Shown: positions 1-7,416 of the stretch, piece by piece | How positions within the stretch are numbered: position 1 is the stretch's first letter | Layout: every line of letters starts with the position of its first letter | Source of the DNA: DATILI01 sp035476635 | Lineage (GTDB): Bacteria; Pseudomonadota; Gammaproteobacteria; Burkholderiales; Burkholderiaceae_C | NCBI GenBank assembly: GCA_035476635.1 | Contig: DATILI010000274.1 | Location: forward strand, 1-21,893 | Length of the DNA: 21,893 nucleotides | Direction of reading: 5' to 3' | Program-made: the position numbers and the translations under genes | The notes under the pieces: generated by a model | Databases searched by the model: none | What the model saw: the letters and a program-made list of their open reading frames with translations, nothing else | What the model was told of the DNA's origin: nothing

Positions 1-894
1 AGCCTGGCTGTATTTCGGGTTGCGGTGCCAGTCCCAGTAGGTCTGCAGCAATTGGAGTGTTACCTGGCCTGGTGTGCCGTCGCCGATGGTGCGCCCGTCC
101 ACCCGCGTGACCGGCAGCACGCCACCGCCAGAACTGCTCAGGAACACTTCCCGGGCGCCACGCAACTCGTCGGCGGGCAACGCACGCACCTCGATGCGCA
201 TGCCCAGCTCGTGGGCCATCTCCAGCACCGTGCGGCGCGTGATGCCTTCAAGCACACCTTCCTTGGGTGTCACCAGCGCGCCGCTCTGGCTCAGGCAGAA
301 GACGTTGAACCCCGGGCCTTCAACCACATGGCCGGCTCCGTCGGTCAACAGCACGGTATCGCCGCCAGCGTCCAGCGCACGCAGCAGCCCCATGGTCAGG
401 TCGTTCCAGTGGTAGTTCTTGGCCGTGGGGTCCACGCTGTGCGCGGGGATGCGCTGCACGTCGCTGATGATCACACTCAAGCCGCGCGCCCTTTGTTCCT
501 CGTTGGCAATCCAAACAAAGGGCACGGCAAAGGCGTAGAACTGGTTGACGGCCAGGCGTGGGTCGCGCGAGCCCCAGGGCGGCTGGCCGCGTGTGACGAT
601 CATTTCGACATACGCGCTGCGCAGTCCCGACAGGCGCAGGCATTGGTTAAGAATGTCGGTGACCTGCTCTGGCGTGAGCCCCGCGTCCAGGCGGAACTTC
701 TCGCAGCTGTGGACAAAGCGCGCCAGATGGGCGTCCAGCCGAAAGAACGCGCCCTCCCACACCGTCACCACGTCATAGGTGGCGTCAGAACGCAGAAAGC
801 CCCAATCGGTGATGGGAATCGCGGCATCGGCGATGGGCAAATACTGGCCGCGCACATAAGCAGCCCCTTGGCTGAAATCGTGTGGCGCGCTCAT
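1..894 (-). CDS. Class IV PLP-dependent aminotransferase, (R)-amine transaminase-like (3' end cut by window edge)
   Basis: 298 codons are readable from ATG at 894 to base 1 with no stop, so the C-terminus lies outside the window. The fold-type IV pattern is clear: a catalytic Lys at residue 159 (DPTAKNYHW), the LTDGAGHVVEGPGFNVF segment with the PLP-contacting Glu at 192, and SSSGGGVLPVT near 253-263. The N-terminal run YDVVTVWEGAFFRLDAH (40-56) closely resembles the YDVPSVWDG-FFRLDDH motif of (R)-selective amine:pyruvate transaminases rather than ordinary IlvE, and the YWDWHRNPKYS tail also looks like that group, so few residues are probably missing. The substrate-loop region after TRG (TRGQPPWGSRDPR) differs from known (R)-transaminases, so substrate is open: a D-amino acid, a branched-chain acid or an amine. 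The start is 17 bases after the gshA stop with AAAGG upstream, so the two genes are likely cotranscribed. Confidence 0.85.
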   Translation of the reverse strand, partial: MSAPHDFSQGAAYVRGQYLPIADAAIPITDWGFLRSDATYDVVTVWEGAFFRLDAHLARFVHSCEKFRLDAGLTPEQVTDILNQCLRLSGLRSAYVEMIVTRGQPPWGSRDPRLAVNQFYAFAVPFVWIANEEQRARGLSVIISDVQRIPAHSVDPTAKNYHWNDLTMGLLRALDAGGDTVLLTDGAGHVVEGPGFNVFCLSQSGALVTPKEGVLEGITRRTVLEMAHELGMRIEVRALPADELRGAREVFLSSSGGGVLPVTRVDGRTIGDGTPGQVTLQLLQTYWDWHRNPKYSQA

Positions 895-911
895 CGAGAC
901 AAACCTTTGCG

Positions 912-2456
912 CTATGCCGCAACGGGGGCGCGAAGTCCCAGGCGCTCGGCCGACACGTATTGCTCGCGGTAGATTTCAAACGGCAAGGAGTCTGCGGCCT
1001 CGATCTTCTTTTGCGCGTCGACGGACTCCTGCGACAGGGCAATGAAGCGCGCCTGCTGTGTATCCGAGAAGGGCAGGTCCAGCAACGCGTTCTTGGTTTT
1101 CTCGGACTGCGCACGCACAAAGCTCACGAACGAGTTGTCGTGCTCTTTTGCCATGCTGGCCAGCACACGTGCGGAAGGCAGAGTGTCAGGCTGGCGTAGC
1201 TTGGCTTCGGCGGCACGCACCGCGTCGCCATACTCGCCGCCGCCCTGGGCTGCGTCAAGCGCGGCAGCGATCGGAACGAACGCCCGCAGCAACTCCGCGC
1301 CCCACTCCATCAAACCCACCTCGCTGGTGCCGCGTTCCAGCTTGAGGCCGGGTTCGCGGCCACGCGCTGCCGTACGGTGCTGGTTGCGCCCCAGCGCCGC
1401 AATTTCCTGCGGTGTATCGGGCGGGCTGTCGGTCAGCAGGCAGTGCAGCAGGAACACGTCGAGAAAGCGCATTGTCGGCGCAGCGATTCCCACCGGCTCG
1501 AACGGATCCAGGTCCATCAGGCGCACCTCGACGTATTCCACACCGCGCTCGCGCAAGGCATGCAGGGGACGCTCGCCGGGGTAAATGACGCGCTTGGGCC
1601 GGATGGTGCCGTAGAACTCGTTCTCGATCTGCAGCAGGCTGGTGGCAAGCTGGTTGTACTCTCCGCCCAGATTGCGGATGCCAATGGATTCGTACGGCGC
1701 GTAGGGCTTGGTCAGCGCGTCTTGCAAGGAGGCTCCATAGCCGTCCAGGCTGTTGTAGCTGACGGCCAGCGAGGCCTGCGCATCGCTCTGATAGCCCAGG
1801 CGGCCCATGCGCAGCGAGGTGCCGTAGGGCATGTGCATCGTGTACTCGCCGATCGACTGCAACTCATGCTGGCGGCCCGCCACGAAGCTTGAACAAACGG
1901 CAGGCGAAGCGCCGAACAGAACCAGCAGCAAGAACGCATGGCGGCGGAAATTGCGGATCAGCGCGAAATACTCCTCGCTCGATACACCGGGCAGCGACCA
2001 GTTGTAGTGAATGCCCGAGATCGTCTGCATACGCCGGCCATAGCGGTGCGACAGGCCCATGCGGTACACGCTCTTGGCACGCCCCACGTTGGAAGAGCCA
2101 TAGCGGCCAATGGGGATGGTCTCGTCGGCGGGCAGGCCGCAGGGCATGCTGGAGACCCAGAGCATCTCGCCGCCCACATCCTTCAACGCGCGGTAGGTGT
2201 ACTGGTGAATCTGCGTGAGCTCGGTGAGGCACTCGTCGATGCTGCGATGCGCCCCCGTGATCAGCTCAAGCTGCGATTCGCTGTAGTCGGTGGTGATGTG
2301 CGCGTGGGTCAGCGCCGAACCCAGCGCCGCCGGGTGCGGCGTCAAGGCCAGCCCGCCAAGCGGCAGCGCACGCAAACTCTCTTTTTCGATGCCACGGCGC
2401 ATGCCAGTCAGCCGTGAAGGCGAAATTGCGCGCAGGCGCTCGGTCAACTTGCTCAT
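912..2456 (-). CDS. gshA: Glutamate-cysteine ligase (E. coli-type GshA)
   Basis: Cytosolic enzyme that joins L-glutamate and L-cysteine with ATP to make gamma-glutamylcysteine, the first and rate-limiting step of glutathione synthesis. From ATG at 2456 the product is 514 residues, close to the roughly 518 of E. coli GshA. Family landmarks are visible: GIEKESLR near the N-terminus, TTDYSESQLELIT, the MLWVSSMPCGLP stretch, SGIHYNWSLP, and EYVEVRLMDLDPFEPVGI in the C-terminal half. The frame stays open 14 codons further upstream, but those residues are not family-like and MSKLTERL is the natural N-terminus. The ribosome binding site is weak (AAGAG about 11 bases upstream). The gene heads a probable two-gene unit with the aminotransferase. 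No gshB is present in the window. Identity is near certain from sequence; the start is likely. Confidence 0.96.
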   Translation of the reverse strand: MSKLTERLRAISPSRLTGMRRGIEKESLRALPLGGLALTPHPAALGSALTHAHITTDYSESQLELITGAHRSIDECLTELTQIHQYTYRALKDVGGEMLWVSSMPCGLPADETIPIGRYGSSNVGRAKSVYRMGLSHRYGRRMQTISGIHYNWSLPGVSSEEYFALIRNFRRHAFLLLVLFGASPAVCSSFVAGRQHELQSIGEYTMHMPYGTSLRMGRLGYQSDAQASLAVSYNSLDGYGASLQDALTKPYAPYESIGIRNLGGEYNQLATSLLQIENEFYGTIRPKRVIYPGERPLHALRERGVEYVEVRLMDLDPFEPVGIAAPTMRFLDVFLLHCLLTDSPPDTPQEIAALGRNQHRTAARGREPGLKLERGTSEVGLMEWGAELLRAFVPIAAALDAAQGGGEYGDAVRAAEAKLRQPDTLPSARVLASMAKEHDNSFVSFVRAQSEKTKNALLDLPFSDTQQARFIALSQESVDAQKKIEAADSLPFEIYREQYVSAERLGLRAPVAA

Positions 2457-2538
2457 ATAACTATCACTCTTGAATCTTTCTCGGGCGGAAGGTACCACGG
2501 ACGCACAAAACCTGCCTTGGCGTTTGCCCGGAAGGGGA

Positions 2539-2568
2539 ATTGCAGCCCGACCGGCGGACAGGCGTCAA
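2539..2568 (-). promoter_or_regulatory. Candidate sigma70 promoter for gshA
   Basis: On the minus strand a TTGACG -35 (2563-2568) is followed after 18 bases by a TGCAAT -10 (2539-2544). It would start transcripts about 75 bases before the gshA ATG. The -35 is good and the -10 mediocre. This rests on pattern only. Confidence 0.3.
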
Positions 2569-2570
2569 GT

Positions 2571-2579
2571 TGGTATAGA
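2571..2579 (+). promoter_or_regulatory. Candidate extended -10 promoter element for the DUF4864 gene
   Basis: TGGTATAGA matches an extended -10 (TG-n-TATAAT type) in the divergent region between gshA and the DUF4864 gene. No convincing -35 precedes it, which extended -10 promoters tolerate. It would give a leader of about 135 bases. Confidence 0.3.
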
Positions 2580-2721
2580 CACTTGCGGCCGTTGGCAAGC
2601 CAATGCAAGGCAAGCTGCCGATTGTGCTGCGTCCCACAGTGGCCTGCGCCGACCGCCTACAGGCTGGACCATTGGCGCGGAGCAGACTTGGGCATCAGGC
2701 TCACCACATTGGAGCGCCGTC

Positions 2722-3165
2722 ATGACTCACTTCCTTCCTCGTCTCGCCACCTTGCTGGCCGGCGCGTGCCTGGCGTGCTTGCTCTCCTTGTCCGCTCACG
2801 CCGGACCCTTGTCGGATGCGGAGCAGTTGCAGGTGCGCGATGTCATCCAGGCACAGCTGGACGCATTTGCCCAAGACGACGCAGATACGGCATTTGAACT
2901 GGCAACGCCCGGCATCCGTGCCACGCTGGGAAAGTCCGAGCGGCTGCTGGCGCTGGTGCGTGAGGCCTACCCGATGGTTTACCGAGCGGCGTCCGTGGCC
3001 TATTTCAAGGCGGAGGAATCGAATGGCACCGTCTTGCAACTGGTGCGCATCACCGATCCGCATTCGAAGTCGTGGCTCGCCATCTTCAGCCTGGAAAGGC
3101 AAGCCGATGCGAGCTGGCGCATCAGTGGTTGCCTGGTGACGGAAAGCGGCTGGCTATCGGCTTGA
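2722..3165 (+). CDS. DUF4864 domain-containing secreted protein
   Basis: Small exported protein of unknown function, 147 residues. A clear signal peptide (MTHFLPRLATLLAGACLACLLSLSAHAG) ends near residue 28. The rest matches the DUF4864 pattern as I know it: DVIQAQLDAFAQDDADTAFELA, then TPGIRATLG, EAYPMVYRAASVAYF and a C-terminal DASWRISGCLV. This resembles an NTF2-like alpha+beta fold. An ATG with GGAG eight bases upstream (2710-2713) fixes the start. The open frame continues upstream to a TTG at 2470, but that part is low-complexity intergenic sequence with no signal peptide. The gene is divergent from gshA and convergent with the dehydrogenase; the two stops are nine bases apart. Its role is unknown; periplasmic location is inferred from the leader. 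Confidence 0.85.
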   Translation: MTHFLPRLATLLAGACLACLLSLSAHAGPLSDAEQLQVRDVIQAQLDAFAQDDADTAFELATPGIRATLGKSERLLALVREAYPMVYRAASVAYFKAEESNGTVLQLVRITDPHSKSWLAIFSLERQADASWRISGCLVTESGWLSA

Positions 3166-3174
3166 CGCCAGTAC

Positions 3175-4059
3175 TCAGTGCCTGGCCTGGTACGCCATGG
3201 CTTTGCCTACCTCGTTGCTGCCTTGCGCGGACCCGCTTTGCGGAACGATTTCTCCGCTGCGCTCAGTCACTTGCGCCAATTGCTCGGCCAAACGCTCCGG
3301 CGCGTCGGCATCGCTGCCGATGTGCAGGCCGCTCGTCAGCGTGATGTGCGCGGCCTCGAACGTGCCCGCGCCGGCACACAGGATGGTGCGGTTTGGCGCG
3401 TCCTGCGCTGCCAGCACCAGCATGGCGGGCACTACCGCTTCGGGTTTCAGTGCGCGCAGCACTTCTTCGGACATCAAGCCCTCGGTCATCCGCGTGGCGG
3501 CCGTCGGGGCGAGGCAGTTCACACGAATATCGCTCTTTGCTCCTTCGATCGACAGCGTCTGCATCAAGCCGACCAACGCCATCTTCGCCGCGCCGTAGTT
3601 GGATTGGCCGAAGTTGCCGTATAGGCCGGACGACGACGTCGTCATGATGATGCGGCCGTACTTTTGCGCCAGCATGAGCGGCCAGACCGCCTTGGTGCAG
3701 TGCACCGAGCCCATCACGTGCACGTCCATCACCAACCGGAAATCGGCCAGGTCCATCTTGGCAAAGCTCTTGTCGCGCAGAATGCCGGCGTTGTTCACCA
3801 GGATGTCGATGCGCCCCCAGGCAACCACCGCTTCGCGCACCATGGCTTCGACCGCCGCGAAGTCGGTCACCGAAGCCCGGCTTGCCAACGCCTCGCCACC
3901 GGCGCTGCGAATCTCCGCGGCCACGGCGTCGGCCGCCTCGCCCAGATCGTTGACAAGCACTTTCGCGCCGCGCGCGGCGAGTGCCAGCGCATGCTGGCGG
4001 CCCAGCCCCCCGCCCGCGCCCGTGACCATGGCCACGCGGCCCTTGAAATCCATTCCCAT
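3175..4059 (-). CDS. SDR-family NAD(P)-dependent oxidoreductase, (3R)-hydroxyacyl-CoA dehydrogenase-like
   Basis: Classical short-chain dehydrogenase of about 294 residues. The nucleotide-binding TGAGGGLG motif is at 13-20, an acidic residue ends the second strand (VLVNDLG, which suggests NAD), NNAG is at 89-92, a Ser cluster at 142-144 and the catalytic YGAAK at 155-159. The N-terminal MDFKGRVAMVTGAGGGLGRQ and the long C-terminal extension after residue 250 resemble the dehydrogenase domain of peroxisomal multifunctional enzyme type 2, so a 3-hydroxyacyl-CoA or steroid-like substrate is plausible but not shown. Three ATGs are close together (4074, 4059, 4053). I chose 4059 because AAGGA lies five bases before it; the 4074 ATG has no such site. 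The gene is divergent from the Nudix operon. Confidence 0.85.
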   Translation of the reverse strand: MGMDFKGRVAMVTGAGGGLGRQHALALAARGAKVLVNDLGEAADAVAAEIRSAGGEALASRASVTDFAAVEAMVREAVVAWGRIDILVNNAGILRDKSFAKMDLADFRLVMDVHVMGSVHCTKAVWPLMLAQKYGRIIMTTSSSGLYGNFGQSNYGAAKMALVGLMQTLSIEGAKSDIRVNCLAPTAATRMTEGLMSEEVLRALKPEAVVPAMLVLAAQDAPNRTILCAGAGTFEAAHITLTSGLHIGSDADAPERLAEQLAQVTERSGEIVPQSGSAQGSNEVGKAMAYQARH

Positions 4060-4183
4060 ACCGATCCTTGTCATGTTGGTGATGCTCGTTCACGCGCGAC
4101 TCTGATAGCCTGCGCGGTGCCCCGCGACTTTAATTCACGGCCACCGCTGGCGCTGTGCCGCACACGACAAAAAGGAACCCGCC

Positions 4184-5068
4184 ATGGAGCTGAACTTCGA
4201 GACCGTCACCACGCCGCCACGGCCGGCCGCCACCGTGGTCCTGCTGCGCGATGGCGATGAGGGCCTCGAGGTGTTCCTGCTGCAACGCCACGGCCTGTCC
4301 GATGTGCTCGGCGGCGCCTATGTGTTCCCTGGCGGCAAGGTCGACCTGGCCGACGCCGAACTGGACATGGCCGCGCGCCTGGACCAGCCCCTGCCCGCGT
4401 TGCACACCGCCCTGGGCGAGCCCGACATCGACGCGCTGACCGCGGCGGGCCTGTATGTGGCGGCCCTGCGCGAGGTTTTCGAGGAATCGGGCGTGCTGTT
4501 TGCGCAAGCTGCCGCTGGCGAGCAGGCCATCGACACCGCCCGCGCAGCCGCCTTGCTGCGCGACGGCCATGCCTTCGACGAAATGCTGGGAGGGATGGCG
4601 CTGCGCCTGCAAACGCGCAGCCTGCTGCCCTGGTCGCGCTGGATCACGCCGCGTGTTCCCTCGGTCACGAACAAACGCTTTGACACGCGGTTTTTTGTTG
4701 CCGCGATGCCGCCGGGCCAGGCCGCGCGCCACGACGATCGCGAGACCACCGGCAGCGCCTGGTTGCACCCGCGCGCCGCGCTGGAGCAATACCGAGACCG
4801 CGTGATCGAGCTCGCCCCGCCGCAGATCATGAGCCTGGCGCACCTGTCTCGCCACACGACCGTGGATAGCGTGCTGGACGCCGCGCGCGAGCGCCTGCCA
4901 CCGGTCATTCTTCCCGAGCCGTTCGAGCACGAAGGCGGCCGCATGATCTGCTACCCCGGCGACGAACGCCATTCGGTACGCGAGCGCGCGCTGCCCGGTC
5001 CCACGCGGCTGCTGTACCGCGACAGACGCTTCGAGCCGGCCGACGGCTTCGAGGCGCTGTTTGCCTGA
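4184..5068 (+). CDS. Nudix hydrolase with split Nudix box (NUDT19/CoA-diphosphatase-like)
   Basis: 294-residue Nudix hydrolase. AYVFPGGKVD (45-54) and LREVFEESGVLF (95-106) are the two halves of the Nudix box, but about 30 residues separate them beyond the canonical GX5EX7REUXEEXGU spacing. That split box is the hallmark of the NUDT19/RP2p group, whose characterised members cleave CoA and acyl-CoA to 3'-phosphoadenosine 5'-phosphate and phosphopantetheine species. The metal-binding E97, E100 and E101 are intact. Substrate is inferred from family, not visible directly. A strong AAGGAA (4172-4177) seven bases before the ATG supports the start. nudC begins 21 bases after the stop, so the genes form an operon of two nucleotide-cofactor diphosphatases. 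Confidence 0.87.
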   Translation: MELNFETVTTPPRPAATVVLLRDGDEGLEVFLLQRHGLSDVLGGAYVFPGGKVDLADAELDMAARLDQPLPALHTALGEPDIDALTAAGLYVAALREVFEESGVLFAQAAAGEQAIDTARAAALLRDGHAFDEMLGGMALRLQTRSLLPWSRWITPRVPSVTNKRFDTRFFVAAMPPGQAARHDDRETTGSAWLHPRAALEQYRDRVIELAPPQIMSLAHLSRHTTVDSVLDAARERLPPVILPEPFEHEGGRMICYPGDERHSVRERALPGPTRLLYRDRRFEPADGFEALFA

Positions 5069-5089
5069 TCCGGCTACAGTCAAGGCCTG

Positions 5090-5911
5090 ATGCTGACGAC
5101 CCCCATCTCCTTCGTTTCCCTGCTCGCCGCGCAAGACCAACCAGCGGCGAACAACTTCATTTTTCGCGGCGACGAACTGCTGGTGCGCGAAGCCGACCTT
5201 GCGCTGCCGGATGCCGCCGTTCTGGCCCTGCTCGAACCACCCAACGCGTCGTTTTTCCCGGTGGGCCTGCTGGACGGCCGCTACTGCCACACCACATGGC
5301 TGGACAAAACCGCGGTGCCTGCCGAAGGATTCGTGTTTCGCAAGCTGCGCGCGCTGTTCGGCGCTATGGACGAAGCGCTGCTCGCCGTGGCGGGTCGCGC
5401 ATTCCAGATTGCCGACTGGGCACGCACCCACCGCTTTTGCGGCGCCTGCGGAACGGCGACAGCCCATGTGCAAGGAGAGCGTTGTGTGAAATGCCCAGCC
5501 TGCGGCATGGTGGCCTATCCGCGGATATCGCCGGCGATGATGGTGCTGATCAAGCGCGGCGACGCTATCTTGCTGGCCCGCCACACCCACTCCCCCGCCC
5601 CGTTCTTCACGGCGCTGGCGGGTTTCCTGGAAGCGGGCGAATCGATCGAGGATGCGGTGCACCGCGAAATTTTTGAAGAAGTCGGCCTGAAGGTGCGCAA
5701 CATCCGCTACCACGGCAGCCAGCCCTGGCCTTTTCCGCACTCGCTGATGATCGCCTTCACTGCAGAGTACGAAAGCGGCGACATCCTGGTCGACCAGACC
5801 GAGATCGCCGAGGCCCGCTGGTTCGGCCCCGGCGATGAGATACCGCGGATTCCGCACAGCATCTCCATCGCCAGCCACCTGATCAACGCCCACCTGCCTG
5901 GCCCTACCTGA
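5090..5911 (+). CDS. nudC: NAD(+) diphosphatase / NAD-cap RNA decapping hydrolase
   Basis: NudC hydrolyses NAD(H) to NMN(H) and AMP and, in E. coli, removes NAD caps from RNA 5' ends. The 273-residue product has all the hallmarks. A four-cysteine zinc ribbon is formed by C117, C120, C135 and C138, with an extra C132. A perfect Nudix box runs from G178 to L200 (GFLEAGES...REIFEEVGL). The NudC signature SQPWPFP is at 210-216, which sets it apart from other Nudix proteins. E. coli NudC is 257 residues, so length fits. AAGG lies five bases before the ATG. It is the second gene of the Nudix pair. The stop is followed at once by a short tandem repeat. Confidence 0.95.
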   Translation: MLTTPISFVSLLAAQDQPAANNFIFRGDELLVREADLALPDAAVLALLEPPNASFFPVGLLDGRYCHTTWLDKTAVPAEGFVFRKLRALFGAMDEALLAVAGRAFQIADWARTHRFCGACGTATAHVQGERCVKCPACGMVAYPRISPAMMVLIKRGDAILLARHTHSPAPFFTALAGFLEAGESIEDAVHREIFEEVGLKVRNIRYHGSQPWPFPHSLMIAFTAEYESGDILVDQTEIAEARWFGPGDEIPRIPHSISIASHLINAHLPGPT

Positions 5912-5935
5912 CACTGCCTGACACTGCCTGACACG
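5907..5935. repeat. 10-bp tandem repeat, nearly three copies
   Basis: CCTGACACTG occurs at 5907-5916 and 5917-5926, with CCTGACACG at 5927-5935. The first copy includes the nudC stop codon, and each later copy carries another in-frame-like TGA, so it looks like a local slippage duplication at the gene end. Confidence 0.8.
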
Positions 5936-6141
5936 CCGATCAGATTTCCCCTGCACGCGCCGTAGGCACTTTCCCACCGCCAGTTGGCACGCCGGACGGC
6001 ATACATGGCGGGCCGCACGCGCGACCATGAAATCCTCGACAAACGGCATGGGCCGGGTAGAACTTGTCATCCACTACGCGTTGCCTGCGTTGTGAGGCAA
6101 AGCCCCAGGCCGAACCCGTCCAGAGGCGCAGGAGTAAAACC

Positions 6142-6399
6142 ATGATGCACTTGCCAGAAGAATACGAGGAAATGTACAGAGGCCACGCGATCCGGATCAG
6201 CGCTGCCGCTGCCGCGGATGCGCCCCATCGCTTCGAGCCAAGAATCGAATGGGTGGAGCAGGTCAACACGCCAAAGCATGTGTTCTACAAGCTCACGCCC
6301 GACGAATCCACCTTCGCCGACCCGCTCGCAGCCATCACCTACGGCGTCAATCTCGTCAAGCGTTGGGTCGACCGCATGCAGTCCACCGCCGCCGTCTAG
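6142..6399 (+). CDS. Hypothetical protein, 85 residues
   Basis: Small acidic-to-neutral soluble protein that I do not recognise. It starts at the first of two adjacent ATGs, with AGGAG (6130-6134) seven bases upstream, which is a strong translation signal and the main support that it is real. The sequence has no signal peptide or membrane segment. Visible parts are an N-terminal PEEYEEMYRGHAIRI strand-like segment, an Ala run, the aromatic EWVEQVNTPKHVFYKL and a C-terminal helix (DPLAAITYGVNLVKRWVD) reminiscent of small stress or regulator-associated proteins of Burkholderiales, but I cannot name a family. The frame is open further upstream without a good start. A small hairpin, TTGCCT/AGGCAA (6081-6100), lies in the leader. 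A likely terminator follows about 35 bases after the stop. Confidence 0.7.
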   Translation: MMHLPEEYEEMYRGHAIRISAAAAADAPHRFEPRIEWVEQVNTPKHVFYKLTPDESTFADPLAAITYGVNLVKRWVDRMQSTAAV

Positions 6400-6433
6400 C
6401 GCGAGCGCCCGTTTTTGCCGGCCCGTTTCCGTA

Positions 6434-6467
6434 GGCCCTCCCTCCAAGCGGCTGGCAGGGCCCTTTT
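6434..6467 (+). terminator. Candidate Rho-independent terminator after the 85-aa gene
   Basis: GGCCCT (6434-6439) pairs with AGGGCC (6457-6462) across a 17-base loop that can itself form a small CCA/TGG stem, followed by C and TTTT (6464-6467). The loop is large, so strength is uncertain. Confidence 0.4.
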
Positions 6468-6480
6468 GTCGGAACCAGAG

Positions 6481-6508
6481 TTGCCATCGCGCGCCGACTT
6501 CCTAGAAT
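6481..6508 (+). promoter_or_regulatory. Candidate sigma70 promoter for the SprA-like gene
   Basis: TTGCCA (6481-6486), a 16-base spacer and TAGAAT (6503-6508) make a good match. It lies just after the putative terminator and about 60 bases before the metalloprotease start. Confidence 0.5.
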
Positions 6509-6567
6509 GAGCTTATTCGCGCGCGCCCTCTTGCACCTTGTCCTGCGCGCCACGGGGTCGCTCAATC

Positions 6568-7137
6568 ATGGCCATCACGGGGATTTCCGCAGACGCCAAC
6601 CAAGCATTCTTTCTCCTGGACAGGACACGCCAGGCCGTTTCCACGCGAGAACGCACTGTGGAAACCACCGACGCGGCCGATCCTGAAACCGACACGACCG
6701 AAAAATCCGAGGAAACCGAGAGAGCGGCGCCCGGCGAACTGAGCCCGGCCGCCCAGCAGCAGGTGGGCGCGCTGCGCAAGCGCGACCGCGCAGTACGCCA
6801 GCACGAGCAGGCCCACTTGGCCGCGAGCGGCGGGCTGGCGATTTCGGGCGCGGCCTATACCTTCCAACGTGGACCCGATGGCGTGAACTACGCCATCGGC
6901 GGCGAAGTCAGCATCGATATCTCGCCGGGCCGCACCCCGGAAGAAACCATCCGGCGCGCCCGCATCATCCAGGCTGCGGCACTGGCGCCAGCCGACCCCT
7001 CCAGCACCGACCGCGCCATCGCTGCCTATGCGGCGCAAATGGCGCAGAATGCACAGATTGAGCTCGCCCGGCAAGCGCGTGATGCATCGCAACCCAACCC
7101 AGCCCAGGCCCAGGACCGGATCAACGTCTACGCCTGA
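6568..7137 (+). CDS. Putative metalloprotease, SprA-related family (CJM1_0395-type)
   Basis: 189-residue protein with the conserved core of the SprA-related family (Pfam PF12118 as I recall it): LRKRDRAVRQHEQAHLAASG, then GAAYTFQRGPDGVNYAIGGEVSIDISPG. HEQAH (79-83) is an HExxH zincin-like zinc motif, hence the putative metalloprotease name; activity has not been shown to my knowledge. The first 65 residues are acidic, Thr/Glu-rich and probably disordered. There is no signal peptide. The downstream region has helix-rich Ala/Gln segments and ends in NVYA. I chose ATG 6568 because the upstream part of the frame begins only with a TTG at 6538 and adds a Cys/Arg stretch; the ribosome site is weak (GGGG about 11 bases upstream). 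A 67-aa gene follows 30 bases downstream. Confidence 0.85.
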   Translation: MAITGISADANQAFFLLDRTRQAVSTRERTVETTDAADPETDTTEKSEETERAAPGELSPAAQQQVGALRKRDRAVRQHEQAHLAASGGLAISGAAYTFQRGPDGVNYAIGGEVSIDISPGRTPEETIRRARIIQAAALAPADPSSTDRAIAAYAAQMAQNAQIELARQARDASQPNPAQAQDRINVYA

Positions 7138-7167
7138 CCGTTTCAGCTCACAAGCGAGGTACTCCAA

Positions 7168-7371
7168 ATGGAAGTCAATTCCGCCACCGGCAGTCGGCCC
7201 CCTGTAGAAGCGGTCAAGCAGCGCCCACCCGTGCAGCAGGCCGATCCTGTCGAGAATGAGACAAAACAGTTGGCTACCCAGGAAGCCAGGAAAACCGCCG
7301 AGGCCCCGCCAAAGCCAGTGGTGAATCTGCAAGGCCAAACCATCGGCGGCAACGTCAATACGACCGCCTGA
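7168..7371 (+). CDS. Small hypothetical protein, 67 residues, downstream of the SprA-like gene
   Basis: Very short, polar, Pro/Gln/Glu-rich protein without signal peptide or membrane segment. Only the C-terminal PVVNLQGQTIGGNVNTTA looks ordered or conserved. GAGG lies about nine bases before the ATG, and the gene starts 30 bases after the metalloprotease stop, which suggests cotranscription. I do not recognise a family. It could be an accessory or substrate-like partner of the metalloprotease, but that is only a guess from position. It converges with the first transpeptidase-like gene; the 45 bases between them hold no clear terminator. Confidence 0.6.
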   Translation: MEVNSATGSRPPVEAVKQRPPVQQADPVENETKQLATQEARKTAEAPPKPVVNLQGQTIGGNVNTTA

Positions 7372-7416
7372 GAGCCGGAGCCGCGCGGCGAGACCTACAG
7401 GAGACCTCCAGCAAAC

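Noticed and set aside
25..972. 315-codon plus-strand open frame at the left edge
   Set aside because: It is opposite the aminotransferase, which is the real gene there although it is cut by the edge.
4130..6070. 646-codon minus-strand open frame
   Set aside because: It runs opposite the two Nudix genes, whose motifs are unmistakable, and its translation is low-complexity Arg/Gln/Val-rich.
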